In this document: piece by piece, positions 1-12,091 of the stretch | How positions within the stretch are numbered: position 1 is the first letter of the stretch | How the letters are laid out: every line of letters starts with the position of its first letter | Assembly: GCA_047967505.1 (NCBI GenBank) | Contig: CM106540.1 | DNA length: 64,000 nucleotides | Direction: 5' to 3' (one strand) | Source of the DNA: Dipteris shenzhenensis | Lineage: Eukaryota > Polypodiophyta > Polypodiopsida > Gleicheniales | The notes under the pieces: generated by a model | What the model was told of the DNA's origin: nothing | Seen by the model: the letters and a program-made list of their open reading frames with translations, nothing else | Database searches by the model: none | Made by a program: the position numbers and the translations under genes

Positions 1-1889
1 CCCTTTTTGCTGAATGGTGGAACACGAAAAAAGGAGGCTTGATTTCTAAATGAGTGCTTACAATGTTGAACATTCTAGGTTGTGTGTTGAGTTGATTGTC
101 CACAAGAGTAAGTGCGACATTGATAATGAAGAGGTTAATCTACCACCCTATCTTCTTATAATACCTACATCTCATGAGGGAGTTGGTCACTTAGATTCTC
201 AGACATGGAGCTGTTGAAGAATACCCTGCTCCACAGATAGGGGTTAAGGATTTTTCTCAGAACATTTCACTATATCCTATGCAGGGAGTTCCCATGCAAG
301 CTACTATAGATTCTTCTTCTCAGAGAAATGATGCTAGGGATGAGTTTGGAAAGAGTTTCTCTTTCCATGTTCCTTCATATGTTCATAAAAATTTTTGAAG
401 TGCCTTTCTTGGAAAGCAGGGTCTGCAGTTTTTCCTTTACTTGAAAGGACAGTAAGGGACTAGGATGTCTTGAAAAGAGAGAATTATGCTATCCTTTTAG
501 TGAGGAGGTATGTTCTGATATAGACCCCTAGAACTCTAAGATTATGAAAGATGAAATTGCAAATATCATTTTGAGAAAAATATAATCACTTTTTTTCTAC
601 AAAAAAAAAAACTATTTGTTCCCTTCTAGATCCATAGATTTATAAAGCTAATATATGCTTTGAATGCCAATAATTGTCCTTAGAATATCCATATTTAAGA
701 TTCTATAGACAAAGTTGCATTCAAACATCATTTTGATTATTACATAAAGTTTTTATGATACTCTCAAGCCCCTTAGAAACATCATCTAAAATTTTTAATA
801 CTTATACATAGAATTTCTTTGCCACTCTAATTTATGAAATCCATGAGTCCATTGTACTCATCATGATAGATCCGATGAGTCCATTGTAATCATGATAATG
901 GATCCCATCCTACTTTCAGTATCTATTTTATAATTCTCATGAGGTCCACATAGTTTCCAAGTGTCATCCAGTCTACACATACTTCATAAGCTCAATCAAT
1001 CTTACAATGTATTCATATCCTTTAACAACCATTAAACTAGTTATGTGTTACATAACCTTGTAGTCTCAACTAGGTCTATTCAGCTTACAGGAGCTCCCTA
1101 GTACCAATTAATACAAGAATGTGGTACCATAAGCTCATATCGATCTCACCAATTACCAATATTTCTATGAGGGCCTCAATGCTAACAAATCCTCACTAAA
1201 TTCTCCTAGAAAGGTTGCTACATGGGTCAATGATTGACTAGCTTATTTTGGTCAACAATCAACAATGTCATTGGTTTGGGTTAATATCAACCATGACACT
1301 AGCATGGTTAATAATCAATCACCTCTTTGGTTTGGGTCAATGATCAACCACTCTTTATTAGGATCAATTACCAATTCATATAACTAATACTTCTTCTATC
1401 TCACTCTGCTTGAATACAACCACGCACATTGCTCAAACATTCAAGCTTCCTCTCAAGAAATCTTCCTCCACTCAACACCATACACACATCCACTAATAAA
1501 CATAGAGAAAATATATTTGTCATACTTACATAGAGTTGCATAATTGTTGTACAAGTATATAGAATGTATTCCCTATGTATTCACAATTGCAATAGATGAA
1601 AGAAGAAGGAGAATCTCTATACATTCCTCCCTCACAAATGCCTCAATCACCTCTATACGATGGAGCATAGGGAACAAAGATGGAAAGCCTTCTCTCTAGA
1701 TTTAATAGCCCCTTTAGGTCGCCCTACTCAAATGATTTGTTCCATATTCTTTTATCTACATGCTTCTTATACTTGAGGCTTTGCTCTCAATCTTATGTTG
1801 TTCTTCCTTGAAGATATCATGCATGATTTCTATGAATTGTTCTACAGTTGCACTTTGTAGGTGTAATCTACTTTGAGATCTCATTCCAT
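1..1889. other. unassigned AT-rich stretch
   Basis: I see no intact reading frame, RNA gene or clear element. The first 450 bases read loosely like decayed coding sequence on the plus strand but stops interrupt all frames. It probably consists of old transposon debris flanking the Ty3 relic at 1890. Confidence 0.3.
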
Positions 1890-2580
1890 ATTTACATACC
1901 TCTATAGGGTAGCTGGGGTTTATCTCACACTATGCAAAATGGTGATAGCCTTGTAGACATCTTCTAGCTACTATCTTAATCAATCTTTGCTTCATAGGTA
2001 TCCAAACACTTGGGATGTGTTATTGAAATAAACCATATCATGTTGCCCAAACTTCTATTCACTACCTCTACATAACCATCTAACTATGGATGGTATCTTG
2101 TGATGAATGATTTCTTCCACCAAGTTACCTATAAATAACTTAGAAAATTAGTATCACTCTCTGAGGTAATACTCATCGGATACCACTTCTTTGAAAAATA
2201 TTTTAACAACGTTAGACGATTACTAGTATCCATACAAGCAATAAAATGGGCCATCTTGTCAAACCTATTGACAACAACCATGATGCTATCATTGCCCCTT
2301 GAAATCCTTTAATTTTTGGTAGTCCTAAGAAGAATTCCATGCTTACATCTTTCCATAGTTTCTGTGACAAGGGTTTAGACCAATATAGTCCAACATTAAA
2401 TTTATTCCCTTTGCCTTCCTGGCATTAAGTGATCTCTCTACAAACTTGCTGATGTGGGTAGTCATTTCAGGCAAAAAACACTTGCTTTGAAGAACCCACA
2501 AGGCGTTATCTCTTACAAAGTTTCCCCACGATGATCTTGAATGATCTTCCACTTTCATATTAACCCTCTCAACATGCATA
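1890..2580 (-). pseudogene. Ty3/gypsy integrase relic
   Basis: Minus-strand translation in several frames gives the order expected of a Ty3-type integrase. First comes the zinc-binding linker ('HISKFVERSLNARKAKG', about 2400-2470). Then comes the start of the catalytic core ('SMEFFLGLPK' type, then 'RFDKMAHFIACMDTS', about 2220-2280). Last is the 'YHP..DGYVEVVNRSLGN' motif near 2030-2100, which matches the family's YHPQTDGQTEVVNRSLGN. Several stops and frameshifts separate these blocks, so the gene is dead. Reverse transcriptase and LTRs were not found next to it. Family assignment is firm from motif order; the exact ends are approximate. Confidence 0.75.
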
Positions 2581-4042
2581 CCTCCTTTCCATTAAACAAG
2601 AACCCATTATGAATGAAGCACTCGCAGTATAGTTTTTCTTTCATCATGCTTGGGTTCACACAAGCCTTGTACGTTTCTCAAAATTCCTCATGAGAGCATA
2701 CAACTATTATCTTTGTGTTAATAAGGACTCAAGTAGCACATATTGGGTGTGTCGAGTAGCAACAAAGCTCTGCTTGTACTTATAGGAGATTAGGAATAAT
2801 CTCTCAGGAATCTCTCCTGAAACTCCTTCTCAACCTTAAACCCCAATGGAGGTGAAAGCCTTGATTCCTTGAACCATGTTGTTGAATGTTCCCTCCATGC
2901 AAGCATGCACACTATCTACTCTTACTAGAATATGACCTCAGGTCCTTAGTTGCACATATACAACAACAACGATGACATCTATATAATAGGTGACAAAAAG
3001 CCGCATACCCTGCACACCTTGCAAATGACGTAGAGTAGTGGCAACATTTTGGCACTGCTACTGAGGAGACTAGTGTCTTAAGATTGAATTAGATATGCAA
3101 GCTTGTGTGAAAAGAATAAACCTCAAGACAACTATTATTGTCATACCACTCAAGGGCTAGGAGAGCTATAATATTTTTAACTCTAGCAAAAAAAAAGAAT
3201 CCTTAGCAAAAACCTTTGGTTATTGACTTAGGTATTTTATGTTTCTTTAAAAATAGCCACTTAAAGAACAAATCAGGCCGTAAGATGGGTACTAATGTGT
3301 AGAGCCTCAAAATTTTGAACATTTGTTCTTTTTACATAAAATAAATCTATTTAATCCATCAAGAATTTTGAGCACTGAAAGGTTAAAGGGGGAAAAAATG
3401 CACCTAGCAAAATTTGAAATATCCAAAATATCCTCCCTATCCAAACATGAAAAATTGGTGGGTGCATAATTGTTGACTTATTTCACACCTCCCACCTCCT
3501 CTCTTATGAAATTGCTCTCACCCCCCTCATTCTTCTTCTTCCACATTGAGCCTCCCTTCTTTTCCAAATTCTCAAGCCTCACGCAAGTTGCTCCCTCATG
3601 TACATCGAACACCACCTTACTCCCATCGCCATCCATTGAGATATCATCGAGCCCTTCTCGCAAGCAGTAGAGAATTTCTCAACCATCTTGAAATATCGAG
3701 AAAGTTTTTGGAAAGTGATTGAAGGTGCATTCCTCCTCTAATTCCATCATTGTAAAATTTCTATCAAGTTTTGGTTTTTCAGTTACCTTCCTTTTCTTTC
3801 CCCCATTTTTTTCAGCTCATTTTGTCTTCATCACCACCCCTTTTTCCATTCATTTCCCCCTTCCCTCTCTTTTCCTCCTCCTCTCTTTCCATCCCACCCC
3901 CTCACTTTTTCTATCACTACATCCATTCTGTTCTTTCCCCCTCATTCAGTCACTCCCATCCCCCTCCATTGGACCCCTCCACTGTTAGAGTTAGCTCAAA
4001 TGTCCACCTCTCATGTAACCCACCAATATTCTGTGTACCCAA
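2581..4042. other. unassigned; pyrimidine-rich at 3480-4010
   Basis: No gene is recognised. From about 3480 to 4010 the plus strand is dominated by C and T runs, which creates long but meaningless open frames on both strands. Confidence 0.35.
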
Positions 4043-4677
4043 TGTTGTAAGGCCCCCATATGAGGAGAAGCCATGATGGGTATCAGATATTGGGAGGGAT
4101 CCCCAGTTTAGACACTGGAAGGGGTCTTAGAGTAGACCAGATGGTTATGAGACGGCTTAGGAGCCAAGAGTAGATACCCGTCTGCACAAAGGGGGGGTTC
4201 GGGGGGGCGATAGCCCCCCCGATAGCAGGGGGTCCGGGGGGCGCAGGCCCCCGGTGGGGGTCTGGGGGCAAAGCCCCCAGCGGCAGGGTCCGGGGGCTGC
4301 CGGTAGCCCCAGGCCCGACGGTATGACCTATGCGCGATCCTTCATCTGCCCGACGGCATGTTTTCTGAAGGGTCGGTGGTCTTCCAGGCCGACTGTCTAT
4401 TAGGCCGACTGCCTATTACAGGGCCGACCGTCAACCACTTACACTATATAAGTGGCCACCCCCTATCATCAGATCACCAGTTCTTCACGCTCATAGTCCT
4501 CCGTCCAGCATCTATCTAGATCACCATCGAAGCTCTGTCTGTAGAGCGCACGGGTGGACAGCCAACCATCAGTTGTATCAGCAGTTTGGTATATCAGAAT
4601 TTTTGTATTCTCTCCAGCTTTCCATCGTGTACTTGCGTTTTGTTGTTATCTTCCGCTGCGTACTATTTTCTTACATC
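4043..4677 (+). repeat. probable solo LTR with GC-rich repeats
   Basis: The stretch begins TGTTGTAAGGCCCCCATATG, as many plant Ty3 LTRs do. It has a TATA box ('ACTATATAAGTGGCC', about 4443-4457) and ends in a CT-rich leader-like stretch with a possible terminal ACA near 4677. Between 4190 and 4320 lie short GC-rich imperfect repeats built on GGGGGTCCGGGGG and GGGGGCAAAGCCCCC, each able to form a hairpin. No matching second LTR, primer site or target duplication was found, so a solo LTR is inferred and the right end is uncertain. Confidence 0.5.
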
Positions 4678-5559
4678 CACCCCTTTCCATTCTCTCATTC
4701 TAATGCCGCTTCCCTCCCATTCTCTCCATCCACCTCGTTCATCCCCTTTATTGGTCTCCAGTGAGGAATTAGATAACATTTCAAAAAAGTTAGCCAGCAA
4801 GTTCTAGGTACGTGTGGCCAGATCAATGTGATGCTTGGCCAAGTCAACGTCTTTCTTAAGACCATCATGAACCTGATGTACCAATTGATTGACATGCTTT
4901 AGATAGTCAGCACGTACCTGACTATGTTAGAATAAAATAACCTACATCCACAAACTCACCTCCAAAAAGATTAATGGGGCTTTGAATCCAAATATTCCTC
5001 AAATATTCCGTAGTCCATAACTCCTTATTACTGTCCAATTCCCTCGGATTCTAATGGGTATGTATCCAACAAAATCTAGGAATAATTAAAAGTAACTGGG
5101 ATGATATGACCCTTGATCAAGCTCCAAACACTCATAGGTTGTGCACAATTCATAAAAGGTGTGGGATATCTTCCTGCATCTTGTGACATCTATTGTGACA
5201 ACTATTGCATCTCCCATCCTCCTGTGATATCTGAGTGACATCTACTACATCTCCCTACATCCAGCGACATCTACTACATCTCCTATCCCCTACTAATCAT
5301 TCTAGCTCTGTTTGTTTCCATGCCAAATTATGTAAAATTCACCACAGTAGGCAATCATGTTTTTCTGGAATGGATTTGCTCCACGTCCTTTCAAATCTGC
5401 ATCTATCTTTGTTGGAGCATTTAAAACCCATTAGAATTCCAAGAAATTTAAAGATCTTGCCTCCCTTTGAAATTTCTTCCGTTTTCAATAAGGAATTCAA
5501 GTGGAGAATCCCTACTTCTAGGGATTCTTGTTTTACTATGTTTGATTTTCAAAATTGAA
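4678..5559. other. unassigned stretch
   Basis: Nothing recognisable. The short trinucleotide-like pattern 'acatctactacatctcc' recurs around 5190-5290. Confidence 0.3.
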
Positions 5560-5965
5560 GCAAGATGAAATTTCTCCAAACACTATACAATAGACTCTAC
5601 ATACTAGGGGTGATTCTTGCGCATTAGATTGGTGTCATTAGCCAATTGTTGGCTAAAAATATGTAATCCGCCCTCGATTTCTAGGCCTTTAATGACTTCT
5701 CTTTCCACCCCATCTTGATTTTGCAAACCTAGACCATCAGCTACAATTGCAAACAACATAGGGGAAAGGGGCAACCTTGTCTAATTGATCTTTTCAAGGT
5801 AAAAGCAAAGGAAGTTTTCCAAGTTATCTATATTTTGGCCCTCACTTGTTGTAAAAAGACATCAACAAAGCCTATAATCTTAGTCCCATGCCCATATCTT
5901 TCATTGAGATTTGGATGAATCCCCACTCCATTCTATCATTGACTTTGTTGAAATCCTTGCAAAGA
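5560..5965 (-). pseudogene. plant L1-type reverse transcriptase relic
   Basis: Minus-strand translation gives 'DFNKVNDRMEWGFI' near 5905-5950, the decayed form of the L1 DFxKAYDRVxW motif. Next comes 'LPLSPMLFAIVADGLG' near 5730-5790 (the PLSPxLF motif), then a residual 'DDT' (ADDT) near 5620. Stops and frame changes interrupt it. The fragment ends abruptly where the LTR fragment at 5962 begins. Confidence 0.65.
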
Positions 5966-6330
5966 GAGAGAAAGACAAAATCCTACACTTTTTGTGGTCC
6001 CCCCAATTTGTGGAGGGACTCATGAGGCTCCCCCACTTAGTGTAGAGACCCAAGAGACCCCCCCAAAAAGCGGAGGGACTCTTGTCCAAAAGGTCCCCTA
6101 CAAAAAACGTTCCACCCTGGAGGTACCAACGAATTGTGTAGAGACCAAGATGTATAAATATCTCTCAATGAATGAAGCTCCCACTCTTTGGGGTTTAGTG
6201 TTCAAGTTGACTATTGTGTTCATGTAATTGATCTCCCTTGGATCTATGCTCCCTCAACAATAGCATGCTCTATCATTGCAATCTCCCATCCTCCCCCCTT
6301 CTTCTCTTCCTCCCTCCTCCTCCTCCTCCC
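5962..6330 (+). repeat. LTR fragment, 30-bp-repeat family
   Basis: Closely similar to 12304-12700. It has the same array of about 30-bp units (CCCCCACTTTGTG plus GAGGGACTCATGAGG), then the same TATA region (ATGTATAAATATCTCTCAATG, about 6150), then the block 'GAAGCTCCCACTCTTTGGGG'. It lacks the first 210 bases of the LTR and fades out after the CCTCCTC repeats near 6330. Confidence 0.75.
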
Positions 6331-6539
6331 CTCCTCCTATGTCCTCATCCTCCTCTGTGAAAAAGAACCCCCTTAGAAAAACCATTCAAGACATCCCTCA
6401 AGCCAAAGGAGTGAAAAATGCTTCCAATTTGTGCAAAAAGATGATATTTACATCCTGAACAATCTTGAATTACATAAGCAGATTAATACGCTAATCATAA
6501 AAAATTAACTCTTAAACCCCCACATCCTATAAAAGCAAC

Positions 6540-7560
6540 ACCCCCCCCCCCTGCCCCCCTTCCCCTCACTTTTCTAAGCCACCTCCATCTCTCCTCCATC
6601 TCCAAATTCTGTCAAACCTCCATATTTTCCGTCTACCATTTTCTATTCTCAATCTTCCATCCACCATCTCCACCACCACCACCACCACCACCACTACTTT
6701 TTCCATCAACCTCCCCCCTACACCACCACTTTTTCTGTCCAACATTCCCCCTCCACCATCACTTCCATCATCCATCCTTTCCACCTCCCACTCACCATCT
6801 CCATCCCCTCCACCACCCCTTTTTTCGTCAAACTCCCCCCTCCATCTCCAGCTCTCATCATCTCCCTCTCCACCACCTCCACTTTTTTCGTCATTCATTC
6901 CCTCCACCTCCCACTCACCATCTCCACCACCACCACCACCATCACTTTTCCATAAAAACTCCCCCACTCCCATCTCCATCACCTCCATCTCCACCACTCA
7001 ACATAATTACCCTACCTCTCTCCACAGCACCATCCCCCTTTCTCTCTCCACCCCCTCTCCACCCACTAGCTCTCTACCTCTCTCTACACCCCCCTTCCAC
7101 TCTCCACCCCTTTCCCCCTCCACCACCCCATCCCCATTTCTCTCTCCATCCCCTTCCTCCCACCATCTCTCTACTTCTCTCTACACCCCCTACCTCTCTC
7201 CACCCCACCATCCCCCTTTGTCTCTCCACCCCCTTCCTCCCACCATCTCTCTACTTCTCTCTACACCTCCCTCCCCTTCCTCTCTCTACTCCACCTCTCT
7301 CCACTCCACAATCCCCCCACGTCTCTCTCCACTCATCATCCCCCTACCCTTCTCTCTCCACTCCATCTCTCTCCAACTCACCACCCCCATCTCTCTTTAC
7401 CACCCCACCCCTCACCCCCCTCACTCTCCCCACCCCTTACCTCTCTCTACTCCCCCCATCCCTCACCTCTCTCCCCCTTCACTCTCTCTCTACATCCTCC
7501 CTCTAACTGCTCTCTAACTTCTTTCCTCTCTCCTCCCTCTAACCCTCCCCCTCACTACAC
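6540..7560. repeat. 1-kb C/T-rich low-complexity tract
   Basis: The plus strand is almost entirely C and T with some A (CTCTCTCCACC, CCACCACCACC). Open frames here, including a Gly/Asp/Glu-rich one on the minus strand, are products of composition. Confidence 0.8.
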
Positions 7561-8674
7561 TCCTGCCACTGTCGGTCACCACGAAGTAGGCACCACTGGC
7601 ATTTCGAGCACCTCGTGCATTGCATGCTAGGGCACTGCGGTTGTCGTACGCACTCAGGCACCACGATCGAGCGCTTTGAGCATCGTAGCCTAGGTGCTTT
7701 GGGCACCACGACCATGTACCTTGGGCACTGCACTATGCATCAGTGGCCCTCGGGTACCACATGTTGACTACCTTTAGGCATCGTGCCATGCATCGACCAC
7801 CCTAGTCTGTGTGTGTGTGTGCCGGTCGCTCTTAGGCTTTGCATGACTGTGCTGCATGCCAACCACTGCTACTCTTAATCTGTCGCCACCACCTAGCTCC
7901 ATGAAAATCCGCCCGTGTGCACCCCACCATTGTTGATGCCTCCGTCGCCTATAACACGGACCTCGAGAACCCTTCCAATGAAGTAGCAAAGCCACTTATT
8001 CAAATATTGACCATTTTTGTCCTTAATTTAAGGCCCCCAAACGGGACCCCATTGAAGCCCAAATTTCACACATTGAAAGAACGTTGTTCAAGTTTGATTT
8101 TATTTGCATGGCCAATCATTGCACCAAAATGAGGCTCATTTTGAAGGCAAAATCATCACAACTTCAACAAAACATATTAGAATTGTATGCAATCTTCACT
8201 AATGAGTTTAGCCATTAAACGAAAACATTCTACAACAATTCTAAAGATCAATGGACAATTTTCAAAGTATTACTCAAACGACAATGCTTCATCGACAAAT
8301 TGACATTGTTCAACGACATCATCAATTGAAGAATGTCAACATGAATACCCAATGAGATTGATTGATCTCAATTGGCTCTTCAAGCATTGTGACAATCCAT
8401 TGGGAATAAAATCAGCAAGCTATTACCTCAGCTATCTTCCATCGGGTCCAGGCACAAAGGTCAAACAATATTGAATTACGATCCTTGTACTTCATTACTC
8501 TTTGACAAGATGTAGCCTCAACAAGTGTAATGCTTGCAATGGAACCCGTATAGGATCAGATTCCATAAGGCTACCCCGAATACATAGACATGTGTACCAA
8601 CAATACAATGGACTAGTTGGAATCAATTCCATAAGAACTTGACACACACCAAGATCCACATGTATACCTGCCTA
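7561..8674. other. unassigned stretch with imperfect short repeats
   Basis: From 7560 to 7800 a GGCACCACG/GCATTGCATG-like word recurs at irregular spacing, followed by a short (GT)6 at 7808. No gene is recognised. It may include the 5' leader of the gag-only element but no primer-binding site is clear. Confidence 0.3.
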
Positions 8675-9170
8675 TGTTCTTAGGCAGAGGTGATCCCGAA
8701 GAATTCATTGCTTTGTTTGAGTGCAAATGGTTAGAAGATACTTCAAGGTAAGAGGAAGATTATTTGAACATATTCCCACAAGCTCTCATAGGAGAACCAT
8801 TTGATTGGCACTACAAAATGGATGTGGAAATACAAAGCTCCTGGCCCATGCTACAACAATATTTTATACAATAGTTTGCAGTTACTCTCATGGAGCAATG
8901 ATGGATATCTCCATCAAAATGTGTCATCCACAAATTTTGGCAATCATGAAAGATCAGACAAAGAGATTCAAAAATCGACATTGCCAAGGGTAGTTCAAAA
9001 GAATAAGGATATTGTGACATATTATTAGAGCTTGCATGAAGAAATTAAAGAACAATTGGATTACTATAACTGCAAAACTATAACAGAGGTATATGATGCA
9101 GCAGCAGCGATGATTGAAGAATCAATTGAGAAGGATCGGGAAAGGATTGAAGCAATATTAGAAAGATAGG
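8675..9170 (+). pseudogene. retrotransposon gag relic
   Basis: Translation of the plus strand reads 'GDPEEFIALFECKWLE', then 'IFPQALIGEPFDWHYKMDVE' and 'SSWPMLQQYF'. This is the pattern of the retrotransposon gag domain (hydrophobic P.AL.G.A..WY block, then W..L...F). About ten in-frame stops make it non-functional. No protease, RT or integrase follows in the next 2.9 kb. Confidence 0.6.
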
Positions 9171-10368
9171 TTTCAAAATTGAATAATGATACAAGTGAAG
9201 TCAGCTCCAACTCTGTTGACACACATAGTGCAAAGCTTATAGAATCATCTAACACACTAGATAATAATGAGGGTATTTGGAAATGGTTTTTCAAGAGAAA
9301 CCCCTGTCACTAACATGTGCATAATGGAAAGTCAACCACCAAGCAAAAAGAAAAAAGAGAGAAAGGAGCTAAGAAAGGTAAGGTGAATGTGCAATCAACC
9401 GATGACAAAGAACCAACCATCACAAAAGCAAATTGCACAAAGGGGGAAGAAATCCAAAGCATTACACCAGAAGCTTGTAACACATGTCTCTTAGATGATG
9501 CAAACCAAAATTGTGGCATTCAAGAACACCTCAATTACCACCAGGGCTCTTCAAGTGCAACACTTCTGCATGAAAAGGATTTACAAAGCATCCTCTATGA
9601 TAGATCTCAAATATGGGTGCTAACCATGGAAGAAGAATTACATGTTGGCCATGCACCAGAAAATCACCTAAAGACAACTACAAAGGTACAATGATCGGAT
9701 CCTAAAGAACTATTCTTGACATATTCAAGAGGGGAGAACAAGAGAGAATAGGACTACCACAAGATCTGCAATAACTCAAGGCTATTTTTCAAGAGCATGT
9801 TCAACTAATGCATGAATTCCATAATACTTAGCAACAATAGTTGACATAGCTCAGGCAACAACTACAATAAGAGCAAGATCACAAGAACAAACTTGCTTCA
9901 TGCTGAGTAGAGCAAAAAGTGAGTTACATGACTTAAAAGAGGAGCTCAACAAACTCAAACAAGTGCTAGCAATTCACACCGGCCCATATCAAATATCTAC
10001 ACAGTTTAATAGAATTCAAAAGGGAGAGTCAATAATATCAAGACAACACGAAGACGCTCCAGTCAAGATTTGTTCAACAATAAAGGCAAAGAGGACTCTA
10101 AAGAAAATCACTCAATCAAATGGCTACCCAACAAAAAGACAACATGGAATCATCGATAGAAAAAGAATTGGTCCTTTAGCAACAATGAGTATTCTTACAA
10201 TCATATGCAATTCAAACGACCAAGGAAAAAATCTATCTGGGTAGGAAGGAAAGATGTGCACCACTTTGTAGCCAATAGACATCAATACTTGGATAAAAGA
10301 TTAAGGTGGGCTTGGATTCCCAAAATATGTATTAAGGAGTGGGGAATTCCCTTGTCCCAACAACAATT

Positions 10369-10816
10369 GTAAGTAGTGATAGACCATGCAATGTGCTAAA
10401 AGAAGTATGGGTACCTCAACGACAGTGTGCAAAGCCTACAAAGAGTGAGTCTATATCCAATAAAATGGGACGCGTGCCAAGCATGGAGTCACCATTTACA
10501 AATGTTCCTCAACATGAAGATCTCCACCCCATCCCAACCACAAATGGGTTGCTTTCAACACATGAAAATAATCAAAGCTGAGAGATTGAAAGGTAAGTAG
10601 TGATAGACCATGCAATGTGCTAAAAGAAGTATGGGTACCTCAACGACAGTGTGCAAAGCCTACAAAGAGTGAGTCTATATCCAATAAAATGGGACGCGTG
10701 CCAAGCATGGAGTCACCATTTACAAATGTTCCTCAACATGAAGATCTCCACCCCATCCCAACCACAAATGGGTTGCTTTCAACACATGAAAATAATCAAA
10801 GCTGAGAGATTGAAAG
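10369..10816 (+). repeat. 224-bp perfect tandem duplication
   Basis: Bases 10369-10592 and 10593-10816 are identical by eye over 224 bp. They start GTAAGTAGTGATAGACC and end GAGATTGAAAG. The sequence is inside the LTR element's internal region and does not code for a recognisable protein. Confidence 0.95.
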
Positions 10817-12091
10817 TAGAGTAGATAAAGATCTACATGCATCACCAAAGGCATAAAATCAGCAAAGGCATGCATCATTGAAGGGTGGAACACAATTCAA
10901 CCATCCACCTTACAAAATAAAGAGGTTGCACTTTTGCCAAAAGCATATCCAAATATGAACTCAAGTGTCAACTCCCTATACTAGTCCAGCTTGCCAACAT
11001 GCCTATCGACTCAAGTACAAGAATAGAAAAGATTCAACAAAATTCGAAGGCCAACATGACAAAAGTTTCTCCAAGAAGCATGTTCCCAACAATGATGATT
11101 TTGGTCTTTGAAAGAAAGAAGGATTAAAATGGCATTCAGTAAAACTCCATTTGGTGACTGAACCATGAATAATAAAATGGTTTCTCAACCATGGTGTCAA
11201 TGAATAAAATTTATACATAAGATTCTCTCAAATCTTGCACCTTGTAAGTTTGCATCTAGACACATAGGTTAGGTCCACAAACACATGCAAAAGTTTTTCC
11301 ACTTCGACACAATAGGTGTACAAATAACAACACATTGAAAAGGATAGACATCAACATGTCAAGCACTCTAGCTCAAAATCAAGCCATAGTTCTCAAAAGC
11401 CCTTAGCTGAATTGGTGTTCATATTGAATATCTCCTTTAGGCAGGACAAGACACCCAAAAAGCTCCAAGCATGCACTATCAGAGTCTTTAAGTGACAATA
11501 GGAAATTGACATAAGCACTACATATGATATTCATGCAAATCAATACAAAACCCAGTACACTAAATTCAAGTTATTGACATTGTCAATACAAAAATTGACC
11601 CATGGGCTCCAAACACATACATACCGGTCCTAAACCTCATCATCAAACACCTCATCCTTTTCTCTCTTACAAGAATTCCTCTCGAAAAACAATGAATCAA
11701 TTCCAAGATCCAAGGAGACATACATTTTATACAAAAAGAATGCATCAAGTAATAGAGTATGTTTTTGTGAGCCAAATTTGATGCCAGACAAGGTAATCAA
11801 ATGCAAGGCCTCTCAGCATGTGCATCTACATATCACATACAAACAAATACGAGAAATGCAAAGCATTATCAAAATAAAAATTTCGGTACACATGCAATCT
11901 ACAAGAGAAGAAAAACTTTGCACACACTCAACAACAAGGCATGACTACTTCGATGACAAATTCACTTCAAAAGAAGGTACATCAGATCAACCCCGACAAC
12001 CAAAATCTCCATGGATGGAACAAAGTTCAACAATCTTCCCACTCAAAGCATCAGATACCTGAGGACAGTCAATCAAATTGGTCTGGGGGAG

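Noticed and set aside
4083-4271. 62-codon Pro-rich minus-strand frame
   Set aside because: It is produced by the GC-rich LTR repeats; no homology signal.
6566-6997. 143-codon Gly/Glu/Asp-rich minus-strand frame
   Set aside because: It follows from CCACC and CTCC low complexity; no family motif.
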